Source: an uncultured Eubacteriales bacterium (lineage in GTDB: Bacteria > Bacillota > Clostridia > Oscillospirales > Oscillospiraceae). Taken from it: DNA of 25,458 bases. Shown in pieces: positions 1 to 6,979 of this stretch (position 1 is its first letter; each line of letters starts with the position of its first letter). The stretch covers positions 1-25,458 of the forward strand of contig CAJLCS010000029.1 of NCBI GenBank assembly GCA_905205195.1, read 5' to 3'. The translations under genes and the position numbers were made by a program. Below the pieces are notes generated by a model. That model was not told the origin of the DNA. It was given only the letters and a program-made list of their open reading frames with translations, and ran no database searches.

Positions 1-44
1 CCCCACTTATTAGATAGTATATCATACTTGTCTAACAAATGGGG
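1..44 (-). other. Long imperfect stem-loop downstream of ispA
   Basis: Nearly the whole 44-nt stretch is an inverted repeat. Read on the minus strand, CCCCATTTGTTAGA pairs with TCTAATAAGTGGGG (14 pairs, two of them G-U wobbles), and an inner AGTAT-GAT-ATACT hairpin closes it. The two wobbles become mismatches (C/A) on the plus strand, so the structure favours a minus-strand RNA, i.e. the ispA transcript, whose stop lies about 34 nt upstream. It is AT-rich amid GC-rich surroundings. Any U-tract would lie beyond the window edge, so it may be a terminator, a transcript-stabilising hairpin or a leader of the next gene. Confidence 0.55.
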
Positions 45-78
45 TGCTGTTCATTTTCGTCTGCCGCGGGATTGTGAT

Positions 79-957
79 TTATGCGGTGCGTTCGGTCAGC
101 GCCCGGGACAGGGCTTTCAGCCAGTCGGCGTCCGGGAAGGCGTCCAGCGCGGCGATGGCCGTTTCGGTATAGCGGCGGACCAACTCGTCGCAGCGGTCCA
201 GACCGTACAGGCGGACAAAGGTGTTCTTCTGGGCATCCATGCCCACGGCCTTGCCAAGCTCCTGCACGTTGCCGATGACGTCCAGCATATCGTCCCGGAT
301 CTGGAAGGCCAGCCCCATGGCGGCGGCGTAATCCTCGGCGGCCTGAAGCTGGGCGGCACTGCCGCCGCCGGCCAGCACGCCAAGGCAGCAGGCGGCGCGG
401 ATCAGGGCGCCGGTTTTCCGGGACTGGATGTCCAGTACCTCCTGCTCGGTGCAGACCCGCTGCTCGCTCTGCATATCCAACACCTGTCCGCCCACCATGC
501 CCCGGGAACCGGCGCAGTCGGCCAGCACGCTCAGGGCCTTTACCACGGTTTCGGCAGGCAGTGGCGCCGACGCGGCCACGGAAAAGGCATCGGTCAGCAG
601 GGCGTCACCGGCCAACACGGCGGCGGCCTCCCCGTAGACCTTGTGGTTGGTCAGACGGCCCCGGCGGTAGTCGTCGTTGTCCATACAGGGCAGGTCGTCA
701 TGAATCAGGCTGTAGGTGTGGATCATTTCCACGGCGGCGGCGAAAGGGGCGGCATCCTCCCGGCTTCCGCCGCACATCCGGCAGAATTCAAAGGCGAACA
801 CCGGCCGCAGCCGCTTGCCGCCGGCCAGCAGGCTGTAGCCCATGGCGTCGTACAGCGTTTCCTGGGGGCAGGGGCGGCAGGCATCCAGCTTCTGCTGTAA
901 ATACCGGCCGATGAAGGCCCGGTCCTCGGTCAGACGGGAATCAAAGGTCGGCTTCAT
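79..957 (-). CDS. ispA: Polyprenyl synthetase (farnesyl/geranylgeranyl diphosphate synthase type)
   Basis: A 292-residue short-chain trans-prenyl diphosphate synthase that condenses isopentenyl diphosphate with allylic diphosphates in the cytoplasm, feeding undecaprenyl and quinone precursors. Visible motifs are GGKRLRP (46-52), the first aspartate-rich motif DDLPCMDND (87-95), KTGALI (181-186) and the second aspartate-rich motif RDDMLD (221-226), all in the usual order. Length is normal for FPP synthase. Its start overlaps the end of xseB by 17 nt, so translation is probably coupled. It is the last gene of the minus-strand operon in this window; in related genomes dxs often follows, which would lie outside. 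Exact product chain length cannot be read from sequence alone. Confidence 0.95.
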   Translation of the reverse strand: MKPTFDSRLTEDRAFIGRYLQQKLDACRPCPQETLYDAMGYSLLAGGKRLRPVFAFEFCRMCGGSREDAAPFAAAVEMIHTYSLIHDDLPCMDNDDYRRGRLTNHKVYGEAAAVLAGDALLTDAFSVAASAPLPAETVVKALSVLADCAGSRGMVGGQVLDMQSEQRVCTEQEVLDIQSRKTGALIRAACCLGVLAGGGSAAQLQAAEDYAAAMGLAFQIRDDMLDVIGNVQELGKAVGMDAQKNTFVRLYGLDRCDELVRRYTETAIAALDAFPDADWLKALSRALTERTA

Positions 958-1180
958 CCTGAATTTCCTCCAAAATCATGGAACCGTCGTCGGCGGCGGT
1001 GACTTTCTGAATCTGCAGCTCGGCGTCATCCAGCAGCTTGCCGCAGCGGCGCACCAGCGCGGTGCCCTCTTGAAACAGCTTCAGGGATTCCTCCAGAGCC
1101 ACGTCGCCCCGCTCCATGGCCCGGACGATCTGCTCCAGACGCTGCATATTTTCTTCAAAGGTCTGATTCGGCTGATTCAT
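941..1180 (-). CDS. xseB: Exodeoxyribonuclease VII small subunit
   Basis: A 79-residue protein with the typical XseB helical hairpin: FEENMQRLEQIVRAMERGD, then LEESLKLFQEGTALVRRC. Several copies bind one XseA chain to form exonuclease VII, which degrades single-stranded DNA into short oligonucleotides. The acidic C-terminus (ILEEIQDEADL) is ordinary for the family. Its start lies 26 nt inside the end of xseA and its end overlaps ispA, so it is translationally coupled on both sides. Identification is firm from the size, helix pattern and position directly after xseA. Confidence 0.95.
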   Translation of the reverse strand: MNQPNQTFEENMQRLEQIVRAMERGDVALEESLKLFQEGTALVRRCGKLLDDAELQIQKVTAADDGSMILEEIQDEADL

Positions 1181-2384
1181 GGCGTTGCTCCTTTCGGGCG
1201 GTGACGGCGGCCTCCAGGCGGCCGTCGCCGAATTGAACGGTTACGGATTGTCCTTCCCGGACCTGACGGACGGAGCGGATCACGGTGCCGTCCACGCTTT
1301 GCACCATGGCGTAGCCCCGGGTCAGGACCTTCAGCGGGCTCATGGCGTCCAGCTTGGCGGTCAGCTGAAGATAGGACTGCTTTTTTCCGCTGACGATGGC
1401 CGCTTCTCCCGCAGCCAGACGGCGGCGCAGCAGCTCCAGCGATTTCCGTTTCTGGCTGAGGTAGCTTTCGGGACTTTGAAGCGCCGGGCTGGCGGAGAGA
1501 ACCTTCAGATGCTGCCGGGCGGCCTTCAGCTGCCGGGTCAGCGCGGCGGACATGGCGGCGGACATTTCGTCCAGCCGCTGCCGCAGGGCATCCTGATCCG
1601 GCACGGCCAGCTCGGCGCCGTTGGACGGGGTGGCGGCCCGCAGGTCCGCCACATAGTCGGCGATGGTCACGTCCGGCTCGTGGCCGACGGCGGAAATCAC
1701 GGGAATTTCGGAATCGTAGATGGCCTGCGCCACCTGCTCGTCGTTAAAGGCCCACAGATCCTCCATGGATCCGCCGCCGCGGCCCACGATTAGAAGATCG
1801 GCCAGCCGGTGCCGGTTGGCAAACCGGATGGCGGCGGCGATTTCCCCCGGCGCTTCGGCACCCTGCACCCGCACCGGCAGCAGCAGTACCCGGCTGAGGG
1901 GGTAGCGCTTGCGGAGAATCCGGAGCATATCATGGACGGCGGCTCCGGCGGAGCTGGTGACGATGCCGATGACGCCGGGGTAGGAGGGCAGCGGCTTTTT
2001 GTGGGCTTCATCAAACAGCCCCCGGGCGGCCAGCTTGGCCTTCAGCTGCTCAAAGGCGGCGTTCAGATCGCCCTCGCCGTCCATGGCCATGGCGGTGCAG
2101 TAGAGCTGATAAACGCCGTCCCGGGGATAGGCGGTAATCCGGCCCATGGCGATGACCTTCATGCCGTTTTCCGGCCGGAATTTCAGACGATAGGCGTTAC
2201 TTTTGAACATGACGCACTTCAGCGCGGCGCCCTCGTCCTTGAGTGTAAAATAGTGATGGCCCGAGGGGTAGCATTTATAGTTGCTGATCTCTCCCCGGAC
2301 GGCCACGCCGGACAGCAGGCTGTCGCCGTCCAGCTTGGCGCGGATGTACTCGTTAATCTGGGTAATGGACAGAACTTGCTGCAT
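1155..2384 (-). CDS. xseA: Exodeoxyribonuclease VII large subunit
   Basis: A 409-residue catalytic subunit of exonuclease VII. The N-terminus carries the OB-fold (SGVAVRGEISNYK, then SGHHYFTLKD at about 41-50). The catalytic core shows VTSSAGAA (142-149), GRGGGSMEDLWAFNDE (201-216), SAVGHEPDVT (231-240) and the D-RA-TPSNGAE segment (248-259); a long helical C-terminal region binds XseB. The ATG at 2384 was chosen because GGAGGGG stands just upstream and MQQVLSITQINEYI matches the family start; the open frame runs 25 codons further upstream inside the preceding gene, without homology. It overlaps the TsaD-like gene by 32 nt. Confidence 0.95.
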   Translation of the reverse strand: MQQVLSITQINEYIRAKLDGDSLLSGVAVRGEISNYKCYPSGHHYFTLKDEGAALKCVMFKSNAYRLKFRPENGMKVIAMGRITAYPRDGVYQLYCTAMAMDGEGDLNAAFEQLKAKLAARGLFDEAHKKPLPSYPGVIGIVTSSAGAAVHDMLRILRKRYPLSRVLLLPVRVQGAEAPGEIAAAIRFANRHRLADLLIVGRGGGSMEDLWAFNDEQVAQAIYDSEIPVISAVGHEPDVTIADYVADLRAATPSNGAELAVPDQDALRQRLDEMSAAMSAALTRQLKAARQHLKVLSASPALQSPESYLSQKRKSLELLRRRLAAGEAAIVSGKKQSYLQLTAKLDAMSPLKVLTRGYAMVQSVDGTVIRSVRQVREGQSVTVQFGDGRLEAAVTARKEQRHESAESDL

Positions 2385-3309
2385 GGTTCCCCTCCTGTAG
2401 ACGGTCTGCAAGCACGGCCACGCCCATGGCGTTGTCCGTGGAAAACTGCGGCTGTGCAAACACCGGCTCCAGCGGCGCCAGCACCCGGCGCAGCAGCGAA
2501 TTGGAGGCGACGCCGCCGGAGAACACCACCGGCAGGCCGGGGTATTCCTTCCGGGCGTTCCGGGTGGCGGTCAGCACGGCACCGGCCACGCACCGCAGGG
2601 CAAAGGCGGCGGTCTCCGCCGGGTTCTGCCCGGCGTCATGGAACTGTCGGACCTTGTTTTCCACGCCGGACAGGGAAAATTCCAGCCCAGGGCATTTGAC
2701 ACGGAAGGTCTCCGTTCCCACGGCACCGGCGCTGAGCGCATCGAGATACTTCCCGGCCGGAAAGGGCAGCCGGAGCAGCTGGCCGGTCCGGTCGATGAGC
2801 TGCCCGGCAGAAATGTCGCTGGTGCCGCCGATGCGGGTGCAGCGTACGTTTTTTCCTTCCGGTTCCACCAACAGTAGCTCCGTGGTGCCGCCGGACAGGT
2901 GCCACGCCAGATGGGGCCGGTCCAGCAGATCGACCCGCCCGGCGCTCCAGAGGGCGGCGGCCACATGGCCCTGCTGATGAGAGACCTCGATCAGCGGGAC
3001 GTGGAGACCGTCCGCCAGCAGCCTGGCGTGGGACAGCCCTACCAGAAAGCAGGGCATATAGCTGCCATCCACGGCCCGGGGCCGGGTGCTGACGCCCACG
3101 GCGGTGATGCCGGACAGGTCGTGATTTGAAAACAGCCTGCCGGAAAGCTCAGGCAGGCCTTTGATATGGGCAAACACCGCGTCGCTCTGACGCAGCCCCA
3201 GCTCGCCGGGCCGGACAGGCAGCAGCTTGGAGCAGTTTTCTCCCGCTATGCCGTCGAACCAGGCGACGGAGGTGGTGTAGTTGCTGGTGTCGAACCCCAG
3301 AACGCTCAT
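2353..3309 (-). CDS. TsaD/Kae1-like paralog (peptidase M22 fold)
   Basis: A 318-residue ASKHA-fold protein related to TsaD/Kae1, the enzyme that puts threonylcarbamoyl on A37 of tRNA. The N-terminal LGFDTSNYTTS, metal-binding histidines in HQQGH (111-115), SGGTTEL (139-145), FSGGVASNSLLR (263-274) and TDNAMGVA (291-298, metal-ligand Asp 292) are present. However, the TsaD segment normally reading like TxGPGLxGALxVG is here STRPRAVDGSYMPCFLVG, and the DDAAGEAFDK segment is here SDISAGQLIDR, so a substrate-contact acid is replaced by Gln. It is also shorter than a typical TsaD of about 340 residues. It starts by a 4-nt ATGA overlap with nusB. I infer a paralog rather than the essential TsaD. 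Confidence 0.8.
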   Translation of the reverse strand: MSVLGFDTSNYTTSVAWFDGIAGENCSKLLPVRPGELGLRQSDAVFAHIKGLPELSGRLFSNHDLSGITAVGVSTRPRAVDGSYMPCFLVGLSHARLLADGLHVPLIEVSHQQGHVAAALWSAGRVDLLDRPHLAWHLSGGTTELLLVEPEGKNVRCTRIGGTSDISAGQLIDRTGQLLRLPFPAGKYLDALSAGAVGTETFRVKCPGLEFSLSGVENKVRQFHDAGQNPAETAAFALRCVAGAVLTATRNARKEYPGLPVVFSGGVASNSLLRRVLAPLEPVFAQPQFSTDNAMGVAVLADRLQEGNHAASSVHYPD

Positions 3310-3794
3310 GTCTGCGGCTCCTCCGGCACAGACGCTTCGGCTTTCGCCGGGGCGGCCTGATCCCGGACAAAGGCTCCCAGAATGCCGTTGACGAACGCGC
3401 CGGTGTCGTCGCCGTCGTACTTTTTGGCAATGCGGACGGCCTCGGACACGGCCACGCCGGTGGGGATGTCGTCCACATACAGAATTTCGTACAGTGCCAG
3501 CTGCAGCACGGTCCGGGCCAGCCGGGAAATCCGGCTCACGTCCCAGCCGATGGCGTACTTGCGGATGATCTCACTGAGTTCTTCCTCCCGGTTGGCGACG
3601 CCTGCCACCACATTGTCGATGTAGGCCAGCTGGGCGCGGCTGGGACGCTCGGTGTAGACTTCGTTTTCGTCTGCAAGCTTCTGATAGTAGTTTTTGGCCA
3701 GCCGGGTGGCGATGACCTGCTCCGGCTCCTCTCCGGTGAAGGTGCGGCCGTAAATCAGGTGGACCGCCAGTTCTCTTGCGTTTGCTCTTGTCAT
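3306..3794 (-). CDS. nusB: Transcription antitermination factor NusB
   Basis: A 162-residue all-helical RNA-binding protein that, with NusE (S10), recognises boxA in rRNA leaders and supports antitermination. The family pattern is clear: MTRANARELAVHLIYG at the start, then DNVVAGVANREEELSEII, YAIGWDVSRISRLARTVLQLALYEILY and IPTGVAVSEAVRIAKKYDGDDTGAFVNGILG. A 16-residue Ala/Pro/Glu-rich tail follows the domain and is unusual but probably disordered. The ATG at 3794 has AAGGAAGG upstream; an extension to 3854 would run through the end of the Asp23 gene. It sits 10 nt after asp23 and overlaps the TsaD-like gene by ATGA. Confidence 0.94.
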   Translation of the reverse strand: MTRANARELAVHLIYGRTFTGEEPEQVIATRLAKNYYQKLADENEVYTERPSRAQLAYIDNVVAGVANREEELSEIIRKYAIGWDVSRISRLARTVLQLALYEILYVDDIPTGVAVSEAVRIAKKYDGDDTGAFVNGILGAFVRDQAAPAKAEASVPEEPQT

Positions 3795-3804
3795 GGTGCC
3801 TTCC

Positions 3805-4167
3805 TTACCGGCGGACAATGCCGCAGACGTTGACATTGACGGAAGAGACGGCAATGCCGGTCATGGACTCCACGGCCGTCACGGCGGCGGCCTGAATGGC
3901 CTTAGCGGTGTCCACCACGCTCTGACCGTAGGCGATGAGCACGTTGCAGTCAATGGAAATGTCCTTCTCGCCGATGGTGACCTTGATGCCCTTGCCCCAG
4001 TTGACACCGATGCGGTCGGCAATGTCGGAGCCGGGCTTCACGCTCAGACCGGCGTAGCCCTCGATGTCGCCGAGGGCCTGGGTGATGATGGTGGCGATGA
4101 CGTCCTCGGAAATCAAAATCGTGCCGCCTTCCTGGTTCTGGGCAATGTACTGCTTGTTTTCAGCCAT
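3805..4167 (-). CDS. Asp23/Gls24 family envelope stress response protein
   Basis: A 120-residue Asp23/Gls24 (DUF322) protein. Visible pattern: GTILISEDVIATIITQALGDIEGYAGLS (about 15-42), then GIKVTIGEKDISIDCNVLIAYGQSVVDTAKAIQAAAVTAVESMTGIAVSSVNVNVCGI, the alternating strand-helix layout of the family. Such proteins act in cell-envelope homeostasis at the inner membrane face; no membrane segment is present in this one. The ATG at 4167 has AGGAGG seven nt upstream. It is the first gene of the operon leading to nusB, xseA, xseB and ispA, a common arrangement in Clostridia. Confidence 0.92.
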   Translation of the reverse strand: MAENKQYIAQNQEGGTILISEDVIATIITQALGDIEGYAGLSVKPGSDIADRIGVNWGKGIKVTIGEKDISIDCNVLIAYGQSVVDTAKAIQAAAVTAVESMTGIAVSSVNVNVCGIVRR

Positions 4168-4216
4168 GAAAAAAACCTCCTGTTCCTGTGAAGCGGGTAG
4201 TGACATACTTTTATTC

Positions 4217-4244
4217 ATTGTATCACATTTCCGGAAAAATACAA
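4217..4244 (-). promoter_or_regulatory. Sigma-A type promoter of the asp23-ispA operon
   Basis: On the minus strand TTGTAT (4239-4244) and TACAAT (4217-4222) are separated by 16 nt. Transcription would start about 45 nt upstream of the asp23 start codon. The stretch is AT-rich and no other good -10 box lies nearby. Confidence 0.6.
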
Positions 4245-4265
4245 CTGTTTTCTGCGGCGGACACC

Positions 4266-4301
4266 GATAAAAAGTCTCCCGGATCCGTCGGATCCGGGAG
4301 A
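4266..4301 (-). terminator. Rho-independent terminator after the amino-acid ABC operon
   Basis: A perfect 12-bp stem (4275-4286 with 4290-4301, core CTCCCGGATCC/GGATCCGGGAG) with a 3-nt GAC loop is followed on the minus strand by CTTTTTATC. It lies 15 nt after the stop of the ABC ATPase gene and separates that operon from the asp23 promoter. Confidence 0.9.
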
Positions 4302-4315
4302 ACGGGGTAATTGAT

Positions 4316-5038
4316 TCAGAGCACCTTGGACAGAAAATCCTGCAATCTGGGGTTGCGGGGGGCGGAGAAAATCTCCTGGGGGGTGCCCTGCTCCACGATG
4401 GACCCTTCGTCCATGAACAGCACCCGGCTGCCCACCTCCCGGGCAAAGCCCATCTCGTGGGTGACCACCACCATGGTCATGCCGTCGGCGGCCAGCTCCT
4501 TCATGACCGTCAGCACCTCGCCCACCATTTCCGGGTCCAGCGCCGAGGTCGGCTCGTCAAAAAGCATGACCTTCGGGTTCATGGCCAGCGCCCGGACAAT
4601 GGCAATCCGCTGCTTCTGGCCGCCGGAGAGCTGGTTGGGATAGGCGTCGGCTTTTTCCGCCAGCCCCACCCGGCGCAGCAGCTGGGTGGCCGTATCGTCG
4701 GCCTGCTGACGGCTCATGAGCTTGGTACGCACCGGCGCCAGGGTGATGTTCTTCCGGATAGTCATGTTGGGAAACAGATTGAAATGCTGGAACACCATGC
4801 CCATCTGGCGGCGGATGGCGTTGATATCGGCGGCGGGGTCGGTGATGTTGACGCCGTCAAAGGTAATGGTGCCCGCGGTGGGTTCCTCCATCAGATTCAG
4901 GCACCGGAGGAAGGTAGACTTGCCGGAGCCGGAGGGGCCGATGATGACCACCTTCTCGCCGGGGAAGATATGCTCGGTGATGTCCTTGAGGACCATATGG
5001 TCGCCGAAGGATTTCTGAAGATGCTTAACGTCGATCAC
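4316..5038 (-). CDS. Polar amino acid ABC transporter, ATP-binding protein
   Basis: A 240-residue cytoplasmic ATPase of the GlnQ/HisP family that powers amino-acid import. Walker A is GPSGSGKS (34-41), the Q-loop is at Gln 84 (MVFQHFNLFP), the signature is LSGGQ (137-141), Walker B is VMLFDEPTSALDPE (157-170) and the H-loop is VVVTHEM. Length and motif spacing match the family. The start is GTG at 5038, with AAGGAGA upstream, and it overlaps the permease stop by 14 nt; MIDVKHLQKSFGD matches the normal N-terminus. Substrate is not readable here; the binding protein suggests a polar or charged amino acid. Confidence 0.95.
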   Translation of the reverse strand: MIDVKHLQKSFGDHMVLKDITEHIFPGEKVVIIGPSGSGKSTFLRCLNLMEEPTAGTITFDGVNITDPAADINAIRRQMGMVFQHFNLFPNMTIRKNITLAPVRTKLMSRQQADDTATQLLRRVGLAEKADAYPNQLSGGQKQRIAIVRALAMNPKVMLFDEPTSALDPEMVGEVLTVMKELAADGMTMVVVTHEMGFAREVGSRVLFMDEGSIVEQGTPQEIFSAPRNPRLQDFLSKVL

Positions 5039-5789
5039 TTTGATGCAGTCTCCTTTCCAGCAGATTTTGCAGCTTGGTAAACAGCATGACGAGAATCAGA
5101 TACACAATGGCGGTGCCCACCAGCGGGAACATCTGCTCGTAGGTCCGGGTGGCCACGCCCTGGGCGGCATAAACAAGCTCCTTGCCGCCGATGGTGGAAA
5201 TCAGGGAGGTATCCTTCAGCAGCGTGATGAATTCGTTGCCCAGCGCCGGTAAAATGGCCTTGAAGGCCTGGGGAATGACGATAAAGCGCATGGTGTCCCC
5301 GTAGGTCAGGCCCAGCGAGCGGCCCGCCTCGGCCTGGCCGGGATCCAGCGACATCAGGCCGCCCCGGATGATTTCGGCCACATAAGCGCCGGAGTTGATG
5401 CCTAGCGTCAGGCAGCCCACCATGGTGTACTGGCGGCTGGAGCTGAAAATGACGAACATCATAATCAGCAGCTGCACCAGCATGGGGGTACCGCGGATCA
5501 CGGTGACGTATACCTTACACACGGCGTTGCCGATGCCCAGCAGCACATTGTGCTTGCCGGGGCGCTGCTGATCGTGGGCGGTACGGATGATGGCCACCAG
5601 AACGCCCAGAAGAATGCCGAGGGCCAGTGCCAGCGCGGTGACATACAGGGTGGTGCCCACGCCCTTGAGGTACTGCTGCCAGCGGTCGCCGTAGACAAAC
5701 GCCTGATAGAATTTGACGTAGAAGGTCTTCCAGAAGGGCAGCGTCTCGCCGGCGGTCAACAGTTCCTTCCATTGGTTGAATAATTCCAC
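5025..5789 (-). CDS. Polar amino acid ABC transporter, permease protein
   Basis: A 254-residue inner-membrane subunit of the His/Glu/Gln/Arg/opine (HEQRO) permease family. It shows hydrophobic segments at about 46-68, 101-116, 122-142 and 217-240, the RGTPMLVQ signature (99-106) and the EAA loop that docks on the ATPase (EAGRSLGLTYGDTMRF, 154-169, followed by PQAFKAILPALGNE). A 40-residue N-terminal extension before the first membrane span is common in this group. The start is GTG at 5789, with AGGAG upstream. It follows the substrate-binding protein after a 90-nt gap holding a stem-loop and overlaps the ATPase gene. Confidence 0.95.
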   Translation of the reverse strand: MELFNQWKELLTAGETLPFWKTFYVKFYQAFVYGDRWQQYLKGVGTTLYVTALALALGILLGVLVAIIRTAHDQQRPGKHNVLLGIGNAVCKVYVTVIRGTPMLVQLLIMMFVIFSSSRQYTMVGCLTLGINSGAYVAEIIRGGLMSLDPGQAEAGRSLGLTYGDTMRFIVIPQAFKAILPALGNEFITLLKDTSLISTIGGKELVYAAQGVATRTYEQMFPLVGTAIVYLILVMLFTKLQNLLERRLHQSDRR

Positions 5790-5826
5790 GGTGGTGCTCC
5801 TTTTTTCAAAATTTCGGATTTCGCAG

Positions 5827-5858
5827 GGAAATGGGGGCGGAAAATCCGCCCCCTTTCC
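5827..5858 (-). other. Intercistronic stem-loop between binding protein and permease
   Basis: GGGGGCGGA (5833-5841) pairs with TCCGCCCCC (5845-5853), three-nt loop, and the stem continues with GGAAA/TTTCC past a single-nt bulge. On the minus strand no U-tract follows, so it is unlikely to be a full terminator. In ABC importer operons such hairpins after the binding-protein gene are known to protect the upstream mRNA and keep binding protein in excess; that role here is inference. Confidence 0.6.
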
Positions 5859-5879
5859 GGAGTTTTGGATGATGCTATT

Positions 5880-6656
5880 TTAATCGGCTTTGATATACTT
5901 GTCAATGATGTTCTGCACCGTGCCGTCCTTTGTCAGCTCGGCCAGCGCATTGTTGATCGCCTCGGCCAGGGCGGTATTGTTCTTGGCAAAGCCGATGGCG
6001 TAATCTTCGGTGAGCCACTCGGTGTCCAGAATTTTCAGGCCGGGATTGCTGGCAACATAGCTCTTGGCAGGCTCGCCGTCGATGACCACGGCATCGATCT
6101 GCCCGTTGAGCAGGGCCTGGACGGCGGTGATGCCGCTGTCGTAGCCGATGACGTTTTCTTCACCGTAGCCGCCGTTTTCGGGGGTGTCGGAGCAGTAGAT
6201 GTAGCCGGTGGTGCCCATCTGGGTGCCGATCTTCTTGCCCGTCAGATCGTCGGGGGTCTTGATGTCGGAGTTTTCCGGCACGATGACCACCTGCACGCCG
6301 GTGGCGTAGCTGTCGGAGAAGTCCATGACGGCCTTCCGCTCATCGGTGACGGTGACGCCGGCCATAACCATGTCGCATTTGCCCTTCTGCACGGCCTCCA
6401 GCGCGGCGTTGAAGCCCATATTGTCCACCACAAGCTCCAGATTCAGCTTGTCGGCGATGGCCTGGGCAATGTCCACGTCGATGCCGACGATGTTGCCGCT
6501 GTCATCCAGCGATTCGTAAGGGGGGAAGGTGGCGTTGGTGGCCATAATCAGCTTTCCGCTTTCCACCGTTTTCAGGCCGCTGTCGTTTCCGGAACAGCCG
6601 GCGAACATTCCCGTGGCCAGCACGGCCGCCAGAATCAGTGCAAGTACCTTTTTCAT
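5880..6656 (-). CDS. Amino acid ABC transporter, substrate-binding lipoprotein
   Basis: A 258-residue extracellular solute-binding protein of family 3 (type F periplasmic-binding fold). The N-terminus MKKVLALILAAVLATGMFAGC is a lipoprotein signal with acylated Cys 21. The mature part shows the family pattern: LIMATNATFPPYESLDDSGN, GIDVDIAQAIADKLNLE, FNAALEAVQKGKCDMVMAGVTVTDER and the hinge-region GKKIGTQMGTTG. The ATG at 6656 was chosen for its signal peptide and the AGAGGA upstream; the open frame extends 27 codons further into the promoter. It is first in the ABC operon with permease and ATPase following. Confidence 0.95.
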   Translation of the reverse strand: MKKVLALILAAVLATGMFAGCSGNDSGLKTVESGKLIMATNATFPPYESLDDSGNIVGIDVDIAQAIADKLNLELVVDNMGFNAALEAVQKGKCDMVMAGVTVTDERKAVMDFSDSYATGVQVVIVPENSDIKTPDDLTGKKIGTQMGTTGYIYCSDTPENGGYGEENVIGYDSGITAVQALLNGQIDAVVIDGEPAKSYVASNPGLKILDTEWLTEDYAIGFAKNNTALAEAINNALAELTKDGTVQNIIDKYIKAD

Positions 6657-6708
6657 ATTGATGATCCTCTTTTCCTGCTCTCCTCGGAGCGGTTTGTTTG
6701 ATGGGTGT

Positions 6709-6737
6709 ATTATAACCCGTATATTATACAAAGTCAA
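6709..6737 (-). promoter_or_regulatory. Sigma-A promoter of the amino-acid ABC operon
   Basis: On the minus strand TTGACT (6732-6737) and TATAAT (6709-6714) have a 17-nt spacer, nearly consensus. The 5' leader to the start at 6656 would be about 45 nt, too short for a known amino-acid riboswitch or T-box. Confidence 0.8.
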
Positions 6738-6816
6738 TTGGATATTTTCACAAGATGAACAGGATTACAGGGAAATCTTGGTGAAATAAGTGACAATTAT
6801 ATTCAAAACTGAATGA

Positions 6817-6828
6817 ATATTCGAATAT
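6817..6828. promoter_or_regulatory. 12-bp palindrome in the divergent intergenic region
   Basis: ATATTCGAATAT is a perfect palindrome in the AT-rich gap between the ABC operon and murC (6657-6979, 323 nt). That gap otherwise holds one promoter for each direction. The palindrome is about 80 nt from each -35 box, so an operator role is only a possibility. Confidence 0.3.
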
Positions 6829-6896
6829 ACAAAGCGAATAAATGAAAAGCCGGGACCGCCGGTGGCGGCGGCGGGGAAGATGCGCGGTTTTTTGGG

Positions 6897-6925
6897 TTGC
6901 GAAATCGACGCCGATCGTATATAAT
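6897..6925 (+). promoter_or_regulatory. Sigma-A promoter of murC
   Basis: TTGCGA (6897-6902) and TATAAT (6920-6925) are separated by 17 nt. Transcription would start near 6932, leaving a leader of about 48 nt before the murC start codon chosen at 6980. Confidence 0.75.
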
Positions 6926-6979
6926 AGGACAGATATGAGTCAAAAGACTGAATCGAAACGCTTTGGGGGACGATCAAGA

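Noticed and set aside
6842..6979. Longer murC start (ATG at 6842 or 6935)
   Set aside because: The first lies upstream of the promoter and the second at the transcription start; neither has a ribosome binding site, and the added residues do not match MurC.
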